The notes under the pieces are model-generated. The model was not told the DNA's origin. It saw only the letters and a program-made list of their open reading frames with translations, and made no database searches. Of a DNA stretch of 64,000 bases, positions 48,290-58,016 are shown piece by piece; the stretch's first letter is position 1; each line of letters starts with the position of its first letter. This stretch comes from Panaeolus papilionaceus (Eukaryota; Basidiomycota; Agaricomycetes; Agaricales). The translations under genes were made by a program, and so were the position numbers. The DNA is taken from contig JADNRZ010000007.1 of the NCBI GenBank assembly GCA_015501605.1, positions 1,922,001-1,986,000 on the forward strand, written 5' to 3'.

Positions 48290-50560
48290 GTGTTGTTATC
48301 GATGACATGTGGATGCAGGAAAGCTCCCATGTGTGTCCACGTTCCTCATTCTCATTCTCATTCATTCCTCCCTCCATCTTCCTGAAAGCTCATATTCTCA
48401 TTACACTCGCTTGTCCTTAGCTCTTCTAGGCACGATATGAAAGTCATTCGCGTTGCCCCTGATCATTCGGAATTGATTACAGGAGGCCCTCAGCCCGAGA
48501 CCGCTCCCGAAACCGAACGAGATCCAACGTACTTCTTCGAGAATGTCTTTTTGAAGGTATGTCGACCTAAACCCATATTTCTTCACACCAATACTGATCA
48601 CACATCAACTCGAAAGGCAGAAGATAGGGTGTTCTCCGTCCCTAAAAGTGAACTTATCAAACACGGCACCTACTTCCAGTTGCTTTTCCGTGATGGGCCT
48701 GCCGATAGTGCTGGCCGTTCAGAGCAACATCCGATTATTTTGGACGGCGTCTCAAAAACCCATTTTCACAACTTCCTTCGGCTCATTTATCCTCTGTACG
48801 CGTCTCCAACCTCGTGCTTTCATAATGACAATGCTTAACTGACCCTGCATCAGTCGATGTGTCGAACCTCTGTCTGGGGCGGCGCATTGGTTAGGTATCC
48901 TCGACCTTTCTACAAGATGGGGCTTCCAAGAGGTACGCGTCTCGAACTATTGCATCTCTTCTTGAGCATCTCATAAACTTTACCCTGTATTCGGCTTTAA
49001 TAGCTCCGAGACACCGCCCTCACGCACCTCGAGCCCCTATTCACCTCAACATCGTCTCACCATGACGCCATCTACGCTCTTCATCTCTGTCAAAAATACA
49101 ACATCCAGAAACACATTAATCGCCAGTACGAGAAGCTCGTTACCTCCGTTACACCTCTTGATCGTGCAGCAATGCTGGCGGGTGGCCTTGATGGGGAGAC
49201 TATGCTGCGAGTGATACTGATGAGAGAAAAGTGGTTTTGTGGGCTGGTATGGGAGAATAGAGGCAGCGGAACGGGAATCTTGTCATGCCCTCGTAGGCTT
49301 TCCGCCCGCTCGATTGTGGAGAAATACTTTTCGCCCACTAGTGCAGGAGTTCCGCAATACTCCAGTGCGACAGATTACGGAACAGAGCGAAAGTGGATAC
49401 AGGAAGAAGAGGCTCGTTTGAGAAACAGCATTAAACATATGGAACAGAGGGAGGAAGGTATGATGAATGCCTCGAGGAAAAAGTCAGCGAAAGCGATGGC
49501 TCAGGAGGAGAGAACGGAGGAAGAAGAGGTTGACGTAAAGACGGAAGCGGAAGAGTCAACAGAGACAGTGGAAGACGGAGCGCAGGATTGGGGACATGTA
49601 GAGCAGACAGAGGACGAGGAGGAAGACCCGATACCAATCAGCGATGATTTGGACGATATACAATCCGTCACCAGCGACATAAGTATCCTTCCATCTACTG
49701 ACGGTCGAGATCGGTTAACCCACCTCGTTCCACTTCATGCTGAGAAGTACAAAGTATCGAAGAAGATTCAGGAGTTGGAGGTCCAGGGTCTCGATAAAAA
49801 CGATGCCAGGCTTGAGGACTTAGATAGCGTTGTGGAAACATTGGAGCGCAAGATAGAGAAGCATTGGGATTTGGGTGAGTCGAATCGATGAAACTAGTCA
49901 TGAAGAGCCCTGCAAAGATCTAACAACCATCTCCAACCCCCTCTATTGACACATAAACAACAGGATTTCGTTGCAAAACTCTTTACAAGTGGTCCATCGA
50001 CAACGAGGTTAAGTTGGATGCACTAGATGAGCTTCAATCCACCCAGAAGATCGAAGAAGCACTGGAAATTGGGTTAAGTGCAATTACTACAAAATTGTCG
50101 ATTCGGGTCTGCATCGGAGTCGGACTGAAGAAACCTATGTCAGGGAAGCAGAAGCAGGCAACTATGGACGTCTTTGAATAGTGAGTTCGACTATCCCTCC
50201 ATGATAAGCTAGAAGGATAATTACCTTTTGGCTTGCTTCAGCTATGGGTTATTACCCTACACAGTTGAAGCCACGGAGAGGCGCAAGCTAATCTTGACCG
50301 CTACTGTTCCCAAGAAAATGTTTGGTGAATGGCTCACGAAGTTCAAACAGCTGGACAACTCAAGGGATGAAAATCAGCTGGAGACGACTGATGATTGGTA
50401 GATACATGTTGTTCCCATGTATTTTTTCCTTTCGTCCTTCTCTTGTGTCTCAATGAATGATATTTGAGCGGCCTCCTTCCTTACTTTCGCGAAGTAAATT
50501 CTCTCTCACATCATGGGCACTTCCTTCTGTCACCAGACTCGCCGCCACGAGGATGGGGAC
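48290..50560 (+). repeat. Inverted duplication, copy A (BTB gene and flanks)
   Basis: Matches 61730-63995 in inverse orientation. Shared parts are the 5' flank (cattctcattctcattcatt and the start of the message), all six exons of the BTB gene, and a short 3' block containing cgcgaaagtaa. The outer limit of the match cannot be seen because copy B reaches the window edge. Confidence 0.85.
48437..50401 (+). CDS. BTB/POZ domain protein, copy A
   Basis: Six exons, 48437-48556, 48617-48795, 48854-48932, 49004-49874, 49964-50180 and 50242-50401, join to 541 residues. The BTB fold spans about residues 28-160: DPTYFFENVFLK, EDRVFSVPKSELIKHGTYFQLLF, GVSKTHFHNFLRLIYPL, then the helical LGILDLSTRWGFQELRDTAL. 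BTB domains mediate dimerisation and often Cullin-3 binding. An agaric-type conserved region follows (CGLVWENRGSGTGILSCPRR), then an acidic, helical linker and a C-terminal part (KKPMSGKQKQATMDVFEYG). It is an inverted duplicate of the gene at 61927-63837, with equal lengths of exons 1-4. Confidence 0.9.
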
Positions 50561-50564
50561 ACAA

Positions 50565-50826
50565 CGGCCTCCGGGTATCTTGAGAGCCGTACCCGCCCGA
50601 GAGCAGAAAGGCAGGGTCATATGAGCCCAAGCTCGCCTATTGAGTCTGATGGGGAGTGTTGGCCGGGGTGATTTGCTAGGGCAGGAAAATGTAAAGTCAG
50701 AAAGAGCGTGGACGCGAGTGCAGCAGCAGGCGATGAAAGAGAGGTAGAGGAAGGTGAGGTAGAACCATGCTTCACGCATGAAGCTCTGGAAACACATCGC
50801 AGGTGCGTCAAAATATCCATCTCCAC
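50565..50826 (-). pseudogene. Fragment of F-box family F gene (3' middle part)
   Basis: GGDGYFDAPAMCFQSFMREA matches DEDGDFTSPEMWFQRYMRDA of the intact gene at 55896, and after a frame change SSLSSPAAALASTLFLTLHF and SIGELGLI match its SSLAPSPSPAFYF and SNGELGF. Only this stretch survives, with frame changes, next to the 3' end of BTB copy A. Confidence 0.75.
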
Positions 50827-51641
50827 CCAACGCATACAAAAGCTTCTTCACGTTTCCGCTAGTTCGTCATCCTATCTCCTCTCCTTGCCAATCCACGCAT
50901 CCCCGCACTGACTTTCGCATTTACTCTCGCACATCCCGAGTAGATAATATCCCCACCCCGGCAGACTGAGGAACATCGCATCCTCCAATCACGATACCTT
51001 GTACCCCACGCAATTTGGGTCGCACAATTCCAGCAACGAAGGGGGTATAGAAAAGAGAGACGGCTCTGAGCCCAACCAGAAATTCGTGTCCAGCAATGTG
51101 AGTTGCCGTCAATGGGATAATTATTCACGTAGAAAATGGTTGCCACGATGCCTTGGCATGAATTATTAGCAGCTGAGATGCAGGTTGAAAAAGTTATATC
51201 CCGATACATTGACAGTAATCCGAGGTAGACAATATAAAAGCTACATAATGGGTCAGGATAACCCGTCTCTTCAGCTATAGAGCAAAGCATAGTAAGAGTC
51301 CAAGCGAGAGTGAATAACGGTGTTGCTGTTGCTGTCAGACTGGTCGGCGCGCGGTAGATCTTCCCATCTCTCATTGTGGACTAAGGTGATTCTTTAAAAC
51401 AATATTTTTTCAGCAGCTACACGCCTCCGCGTAATGCGTCTTGTATAATAGTCATTTATTCACCGAAAGAGTTTTATCCGCTGTCCGGCACTGCTTACTA
51501 GAATCTCCAAAATGATATTTGTCAATAACGAGGCCGATATTTTACATGCATATGTTACATCAAAATATGCATTTATGATTACAGTGTACTGGAGGAGATA
51601 CCATTGGCCGACCCCTACTTATCAAAATTAGTCTCATCCCT
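50827..51641. other. Intergenic region
   Basis: About 800 bp. A minus frame at 50859-51374 has no recognisable motifs and I do not support it as a gene. Confidence 0.35.
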
Positions 51642-51643
51642 AC

Positions 51644-52723
51644 AGTAGCGGACAATCAAAGACAACAAAAAAAAGTAATATTTCCCTGAGCTCCCGAAAA
51701 GTATCAGAATCGATTCATTTCATCTGTCGGGTCCTTCTGGCTGAATTTGAACGAAATCTATTGAGCCGTTCCCTGGGAAATTACCATTTTAGGTTTTAGG
51801 CCCGACAATATGGCCGTTTTTGGGAAATAAAATAATGAAATAATGCGGAATCAACTCCTTTCAAAGAATGCAACGTGTCCCCAAAAAATCAGAGGAATTC
51901 AACGGTTGGTTGTCCCCCAAAAAAATGAAAAATATTGAGTGATCTATGCCAATTATCAGTCAGAACGAGGCAAGGGTTTAAAGCAGGTGCTTGAGGAAAG
52001 GGGTTTTGATGTTTCGGGCATGCGTGCGAAGTGTGCTCCTGTTTGTCCTTGGGAGAACGACAAGTGTTGCATGGCTCAGCTCCTCAGCAAGCAGGATGAT
52101 TTCGTCAACCAGGTCTCGATGCTTGAGACTCTCATCATTGAAGCAGGCCACTTATGTGTATTCTTACCCAAGTTTCATTGTGAGCTCAATCCTATTGAGA
52201 TGGTAAGTGAATTATATTTAATTTATTCTCTTAATTACTAATCATATAAATACAGTATTGGGGATGGGCTAAATATCGCTATCGACAAGTCCCAAAAAAA
52301 ACATTTGATGATGCAAAGCAAGCTGCTCATTCTGCCTTGAATGCATGTCCCATCGATGTCATTCGACGATTTATCAACCGATCTTGGTGATTTATGGATG
52401 CTTACCGCTTTGGTCTTTCAGGTCTAGCCGCACTTTGGGCTGTTCGCAAGCAAAGGGGTCATTGCACTGTCTCCAGGTCTGCCATGATGCACCTTGATGC
52501 AGTCGTTGATCAGGCTCGTTGGGCTACTTAGTCATTTTTGTACCTTGAAATTTCGCTCAAATAGGTTGTTTTTTTGGCCAGCCCGAACTAACCGTGGGAA
52601 AGACTTCGGAGTTGTGTTTTTCGACGTATTTCATCAAACTGACCTCAAATGTGAAAGAATTAGGCCCAAAAGTGCACTCCAGCGTGAGATATCAAAATTG
52701 TTGTCTTTGATTGTCCGCTACTG
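51644..52723 (+). mobile_element. Tc1/mariner-type element, 1,080 bp, decayed
   Basis: Both ends carry the same 26-bp inverted repeat beginning CAGTAGCGGACAATCAAAG (51644-51669 and the inverse at 52698-52723), and each is flanked by TA (51642-51643, 52724-52725). TA duplication and the transposase type inside fit the Tc1/mariner superfamily. The element sits in the decayed F-box tail just to its right. Confidence 0.88.
51939..52531 (+). pseudogene. DDE transposase remnant of the Tc1/mariner-type element
   Basis: Two exons, up to 52202 and 52256-52531. Conserved catalytic-end motif: HLCVFLPKFHCELNPIEM then YWGWAKYRYRQVPKKTFDDAK, where NPIE supplies the last acidic residue of the DDE triad. 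CCMAQLLSKQDDFVNQVSMLE precedes it. An in-frame TGA at 52388-52390 follows RSW, and coding resumes as FMDAYRFGLSGLAALWAVRKQRG, ending DQARWAT. The first catalytic aspartates are missing, so it is a truncated copy that cannot be active. Confidence 0.85.
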
Positions 52724-52725
52724 TA

Positions 52726-53135
52726 CCACCAGTCATGTCAACCACATAAACATCAAAGTTACATCGAAAGTGGACCTCGTCGGCGATCTCCTGGAGAAAG
52801 AGACTCGGACCGTAACCTTCCTTCAGAACTCCTCTTCGGTGCTGGTACTCTTGAAGTGTCTTGCGCTTGCACTTCACCACGTTGAGTTGGATGAAGGTCT
52901 CGAGCAGTTCAAGAGAAGGGTAGTTCTCTCTCCCAGCTGCCCGAAGATGAACTGGAGCTTTAGCATCTGTGTTAGGTGATACTCCACGGTACGGCGGTTG
53001 TGCATTCCTTGGCCCAACCCTATTCCAACTTTTAAGTGCTTGAGAACTGGGCGATTGACCTAGACCATGCCGTTCAACGCATCTTCAAAGACAGGATCGT
53101 CGTCATCCAGGGACTCATGGTTCTGGATGTTTTAA
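52726..53135 (-). pseudogene. Decayed F-box family E tail
   Basis: NHESLDDDDPVFEDALNGMV at the right edge matches SYEPLDDEDPTFENAVNGLF in the intact gene at 53270. After a stop and a shift, LELLETFIQLNVVK and FRCNFDVYV match LQELEIVLHLEVVK and FEYTFDIEF at its C-terminus. It lies immediately downstream of the intact gene in the same orientation and is bounded on the other side by the Tc1/mariner-type element. Confidence 0.8.
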
Positions 53136-53269
53136 TGACATTCCTCATTCATATTGCTAAAATACGCATAATACCATTTATTAAAAATTACAATAATATT
53201 CTTCGCATACATGTATCAAGTATAAGTATATTCAAAAAATCATCATTCCAAATCAGAATCGGGAATCAG

Positions 53270-54823
53270 CTACATGAACTCGATATCAAAGGTATACTCG
53301 AACTCCGCCCCACCGCCTATTAGTGTCAGAACACCATCATACAGCTGTGACAGCGTTTCGCATCGCTTCTCGTACTCCTCGAGCGATAAACGCCGGTCCT
53401 TCACCACCTCAAGATGCAACACAATTTCCAATTCTTGCAGTTGAGGATAATTGTAACTGTCCTGCACGAAAATTTGATGAAGTTTCCTCAGCTGGAGGAA
53501 GTGCGATTCGACTGTATCAGAACTGTATGAGCCTCGACCGAGAAAGATGTGGAGTCCGAACACTTCGAGGATGGGAAGGTTTACTAGGAACAAGCCGTTT
53601 ACTGCATTTTCGAAAGTCGGGTCTTCATCGTCCAATGGCTCGTAGGAGAACGTCCAGGTGACCGAGAGCGACTTTAGGCTCAGTCGACATGGTGATTCCT
53701 CGAAGCACTCCTCTAGAAACATCGTCGTAATAGAGTCCCCTGATAAGCGAATGAGCACTGGTGCGCCTACCAGATCAACAGAATTAAACATACCAGACAA
53801 TGCAAGGTCTTCCAGTGCAGGAGAATGCCTGAGGATCCTGATGCAGATTTCCGCATGGCCAAACTCCAACGCGTCCTGATAGTGGCTGTCCAACGATAGT
53901 TGCATTTTTCTGAGCGATGGCAATGCGGGTCCGTTTTCCTCTTTGGTAGAAGTAAAAAACGTGGCCCATTCAGGGCAGTTCTCCCCTGCAAAAACGGCAT
54001 CGATAAGTTTCGTAAAAGGAATATTTGATTTATCGAATATCAAGCGACGTCGCGGATAAGGAGGGTCGCAGCGGCATGTATCGTCCAGATAGATACGCTC
54101 TATGTTGGTGCATGCCGCGATAAAGTCCAACGGGATGTCGGACGTGTCTATGGCGTCGAATTTGGTGAGGTTGAACCCTTCTTTAATGGCGTTTTGCGAG
54201 GGAGATTCCGGGTCTTCGAAGATGGTGCATTTATCCAGAACAAGGGTTCGGAGAGTCGAAGATGAAAGGATGGGGATGAGAGGGACGTCCGACATGCATT
54301 GGATGGTGAGCGTGGTGAGGGATCCAAGTGTGAGGTAGCGGCCCAACACAGAGTGGCATCCGTACTGAGACAGATCAGATGTCAAGACCCTCTGAAGCCC
54401 GCTTCGCTCGCTCCAACGCTTCCATTTCTTCCTATCCCTAAAGTTGGAAATCCACAACGAGGACACAGTGGGTAGTTGGAGTAATGGTGACAGTATGCCG
54501 TTCTCATTGGACAAGGGACCACATCCGTCTTCAAAATTTGCGTCAATGTGGCGTACATGCTGGGCGAGATACAAATCGGATTTGAGTAATTGGGATAGAT
54601 TGGTGAGACGCTGACCATGACAGGGACTGATATTGATTTCTTGGAAGATGATGGGCCTGCAAAGATGAAGGAAGGCTTTGGAAACTAGAGATAAGCTCTT
54701 CATTTCAGCTTTTATAGCGCAGTCTAGTTTGTGATAATCATGGCTTTCGTCTTCACTCTGAAAAGAAGCGGTGAAGTGGTCGAGTATCTCCTTGAATAAT
54801 TCAGGAGGGAAAACAGGAACCAT
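53270..54823 (-). CDS. F-box/LRR-like protein, family E, intact, intronless
   Basis: One exon of 517 residues. F-box-like start: FPPELFKEILDHFTASFQSED then SLSLVSKAFLHLCRPIIFQEINISP. Leucine-rich segments include LGRYLTLGSLTTLTIQ and PLIPILSSSTLRTLVLDKC, and the middle has LIFDKSNIPFTKLIDAVFAG. The layout is like family D (FKEI and an LDLSP-type strand after the box) and it is probably related. Two decayed relatives lie at 47575 and 52726, so this seems to be the surviving member of a local set. SCF adaptor role inferred. Confidence 0.88.
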   Translation of the reverse strand: MVPVFPPELFKEILDHFTASFQSEDESHDYHKLDCAIKAEMKSLSLVSKAFLHLCRPIIFQEINISPCHGQRLTNLSQLLKSDLYLAQHVRHIDANFEDGCGPLSNENGILSPLLQLPTVSSLWISNFRDRKKWKRWSERSGLQRVLTSDLSQYGCHSVLGRYLTLGSLTTLTIQCMSDVPLIPILSSSTLRTLVLDKCTIFEDPESPSQNAIKEGFNLTKFDAIDTSDIPLDFIAACTNIERIYLDDTCRCDPPYPRRRLIFDKSNIPFTKLIDAVFAGENCPEWATFFTSTKEENGPALPSLRKMQLSLDSHYQDALEFGHAEICIRILRHSPALEDLALSGMFNSVDLVGAPVLIRLSGDSITTMFLEECFEESPCRLSLKSLSVTWTFSYEPLDDEDPTFENAVNGLFLVNLPILEVFGLHIFLGRGSYSSDTVESHFLQLRKLHQIFVQDSYNYPQLQELEIVLHLEVVKDRRLSLEEYEKRCETLSQLYDGVLTLIGGGAEFEYTFDIEFM

Positions 54824-55895
54824 GGTCAGCTCAGAAAGTTGGGGAGGAATGCGTCTCTGGACGAGTAATCGTCAATTTAACCACTCGGCTTCACAATAAA
54901 ACCTTCTTTATTCTTCTCTTAGTGGCAACTGTTTGTTTTTTGTTCTCTCTTTCAAGTAATGATAAGTTATCGTAGTCACGCTGCTGCAGGAAATTGACCG
55001 AACCTTGGTTATTGATCTCAATTTGGTTCGATGAGCCCTGGCACTTTGAAAGGTTTATTGTGCGAGAAATGATTGCAGACTGACAGGAGTTTCTGGATAA
55101 CATCAATAATTTCAACTGGACAGAATACAGTTACAATACTTTAATTTCAGGCCGTCACTATATTGCTACTCGGACTTGGAGTCACTGTCGCTTTCAAGTT
55201 CGTTGTCATCGCCCACGATGCCCGCGATATCCAAACCCAACATTTCTACCCCCTCCTGTTTGCATCATCTCTCGAACCACTCTCCTAAAATACAGTATTC
55301 TCATAGTACCGGTGAAAGCTGTTTGGACGCAGGCTTCAGATAAGTATTTCACTCTGCGTTGCAACTAACCTCCAATTTACTGTGCTGAGGAGGCGGTGTA
55401 TAGGAAGTGTACTCTGAAAATGGACCCAAATCGTCATGAAGAGCGAGAAAAAATGTTTAAAGATTCTATATTGATACATTATTTATGCGTATTAAATCGC
55501 ATTAAATCACGTTGGGGCGTACTTCTAAGACTAGCGTCCGTTGAGTCCCGTAATATTACTTGGGAATTATTTCAAAATGAGGTGAGGGGGTGGTGAGTAT
55601 GATATATGGCGTGGATGAGACGTTAAGTGAGCTGTGCTGAGTGTGGAACGTAAGAGGTGATGCCAGTACGAGAGAGGTCATTTTAAAGGAACTGTGTCCG
55701 GGAATAGGGAAGTGGTGGTCCTAGACCCAAAGAAATGATGGGGAAAATGAAAAGAAAGAGAAGAAAAGGAAGAGAAGAAACAAAACAGACGCCCTATCCA
55801 AACCCAAACCGGCCCAAGCCGTGTTCAACTAAAGTCGGCACAAGAAGCAGATGAAAACCAAAAAGGAATTCCAAATCCCAAATCCGTCGTCCCTC
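54824..55895. other. Intergenic region with a possible hydrophobic exon remnant
   Basis: About 1.07 kb. At 55147-55250 one + frame reads VTILLLGLGVTVAFKFVV then IAHDARDIQTQ, which looks like a single membrane segment, but no start, splice partner or family is apparent. Nothing else supported. Confidence 0.35.
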
Positions 55896-58016
55896 TCAGA
55901 TCAACCTAAACCCAACATCCACATCCGCTCCCATTACTCCCCCGTCCCCAATTATTCCCTCCCTCAAACCCCTCTCCACCGTCCCCCTCACACCGCCACA
56001 TACACCCTCAACAACCCCCCGCACACCCTCAATTCCCCACTGACATCCTATCCTGCTCTCTAGCACGATTTTGATGAGTGATAGATGTGTGAATGAGGGT
56101 GAGGAGAGGGTGTTCCCAAGGATGTGGAAGGCGGGGGATTGCAGTAGCGGAGAGGATAAGTGAGGTGAGTGAGATGAGTAGGGGGATGACGATGAGGAAA
56201 GAAAAAATGGGGGGTGAGAAGGACATGAAGAGGAAGGGAAGCCGCTCCATATCTTGAGATTATCAACACAATCCCCAGCTCCGACCTTTACAGTCACCTT
56301 TACCTCCTCAAGCGCACGCGCAGCCTCGGCATCACGAGATAAAGCTGAGAGGTAGGATAAGGTGAACCCGAGTTCGCCGTTGGAGTGTGCAGAGGTGGGG
56401 GTGTTGAGCCAGAACGAGACATGGAAGGATAGGGAGGAGAGAGAGGGGAAGTAGAATGCAGGAGAGGGAGAGGGGGCGAGTGATGAAAGAGAGGAAGAAA
56501 CAACGATATCGGAAAGGAAGCAACAGGGGGAGGCAGGAAGGAATCCTGCATCACGCATGTAGCGCTGGAACCACATCTCCGGCGAGGTAAAATCTCCATC
56601 TTCATCCACATCCACACCCCCACCAAGCTCCCTCCTCATAACCTCCCTGCGCGAACCGGAGCTCGAATTTGGATTGGGTGAAGTATGCGGACTAACATGG
56701 CCCAGCCCAGCCCACTGCTTCGCAATCAGCGTCGCGTCTCTCCAATCCCTGGACCCCATACTCCGCATATTGAATTCGGCTTTATTCAGCCAACACAATC
56801 CATCGTTTTCCTCTGTCCCATGTCCAGTCAACATCTGTGATCCGGAAGGGAAGAACAGAACGCGACTCGTGTGGAGGCAGGGGTCTGGTGGGGGCTGGAA
56901 GGAGAGGTGGGAGAGGTGGAGGGGGAAGGTGTCAATTCTGAGGGAACGGAGAGAGGATTTTTTAGCGGAAGGGAGAGCAGTGGAGAGGAGCTGCACGAGT
57001 GACGCAGCAGAGGATAGCGAGCTCGGGTTATACGACGTTACCGAAACGTCCAGTGTATGTATCGTAGACACAATACTGCGATTTATGCCTATGGATTCCC
57101 AGTGTTTTGCTAGAGTTGAGCGTCTTTTTCGATCTGCAGTCGTAGACGCGTCGATCGAGTGCGGAGATTCAAATGTGAGCGTTTGAATCCTGCTGCGTGA
57201 TCTCGCGACGCCTTGATACATCGCCAGATTAAGCGCGTCTCTCTTATTCCACCTATTCATCCCCTCAGTACTGAATGTACAATCCGCAATAACCACCTCT
57301 TCAGCGCCTAACAGCGCCGTGCTCAACTCCAGCTCGATATCCCGAATACCCCTAAGTGAGACTCTCTGTAATTTGCCGTATACGAGGCGGCCGTACAGCC
57401 ACCCTTTGAACGCGCTATCAAAGGTGGCGTATGAGATGGGTTCTAAGGCGAATGAGAGAGCGAGAGATTGGAGTGCGGGAAATTGGATGAGTGTACGTGT
57501 GAGGTTTGAGAGGGCGTAGGTGAGGACGAAGGCGCGGCGGTCCGCGTCGAGGGAGGCGTGATCGGTGCCATGTTTTGATGGAGGTGTTTGTGTCGGTGTC
57601 GATGTTGAAGCTGATCCAAAAAGCCCCCGTATCCTCGCACCTCCATCTTCGTCCTCGTCAACAGGCGCCTTGTACATATCAAACCTCATCCACCCCTCCT
57701 CACCACCCGCAACCGCCGAAGATCCCTCCTGACAATCCCTCAACTCGACGCTCCTCACGCTTCCCAATGGATTCTGGGCCCCCCAAATCGGTCTCTCAAA
57801 TTGCAGGCCATCATACTCTGGCTCAAGGAGAGAGCGCAGACGATGAAAAGCGCGAAAAGGGTTAGAGAGGTCTATGGTGATGGATGAGAAGAGGAGCGGA
57901 CGGGTGAGATGCATGAGGGTGCGGGAGGTGAGTGAGAGAGTAGAGGCCGTGTGGCGCGGAGAGGACGAGGAGGATATGATTTTGTACCATAGTTCAGGGG
58001 GGAGGGTGTGTGCCAT
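55896..58016 (-). CDS. F-box-like protein, family F, large and intronless
   Basis: One exon of 706 residues, starting MAHTLPPELWYKIISS (an ATG six codons further up is also in frame). F-box-like region: LPPELWYKIISSSSSPRHTASTLSLTSRTLMHLTRPLLF. The rest has long serine-rich stretches with scattered leucine-rich segments (SNLTRTLIQFPALQSLALSF, FKGWLYGRLVYGKLQRVSLRG) and a glycine/valine-rich end. Pieces of the same gene survive at 50565-50826 (-) and 61365-61575 (+) beside the two BTB copies. Function unknown beyond probable SCF adaptor. Confidence 0.78.
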   Translation of the reverse strand: MAHTLPPELWYKIISSSSSPRHTASTLSLTSRTLMHLTRPLLFSSITIDLSNPFRAFHRLRSLLEPEYDGLQFERPIWGAQNPLGSVRSVELRDCQEGSSAVAGGEEGWMRFDMYKAPVDEDEDGGARIRGLFGSASTSTPTQTPPSKHGTDHASLDADRRAFVLTYALSNLTRTLIQFPALQSLALSFALEPISYATFDSAFKGWLYGRLVYGKLQRVSLRGIRDIELELSTALLGAEEVVIADCTFSTEGMNRWNKRDALNLAMYQGVARSRSRIQTLTFESPHSIDASTTADRKRRSTLAKHWESIGINRSIVSTIHTLDVSVTSYNPSSLSSAASLVQLLSTALPSAKKSSLRSLRIDTFPLHLSHLSFQPPPDPCLHTSRVLFFPSGSQMLTGHGTEENDGLCWLNKAEFNMRSMGSRDWRDATLIAKQWAGLGHVSPHTSPNPNSSSGSRREVMRRELGGGVDVDEDGDFTSPEMWFQRYMRDAGFLPASPCCFLSDIVVSSSLSSLAPSPSPAFYFPSLSSLSFHVSFWLNTPTSAHSNGELGFTLSYLSALSRDAEAARALEEVKVTVKVGAGDCVDNLKIWSGFPSSSCPSHPPFFLSSSSSPYSSHSPHLSSPLLQSPAFHILGNTLSSPSFTHLSLIKIVLESRIGCQWGIEGVRGVVEGVCGGVRGTVERGLREGIIGDGGVMGADVDVGFRLI

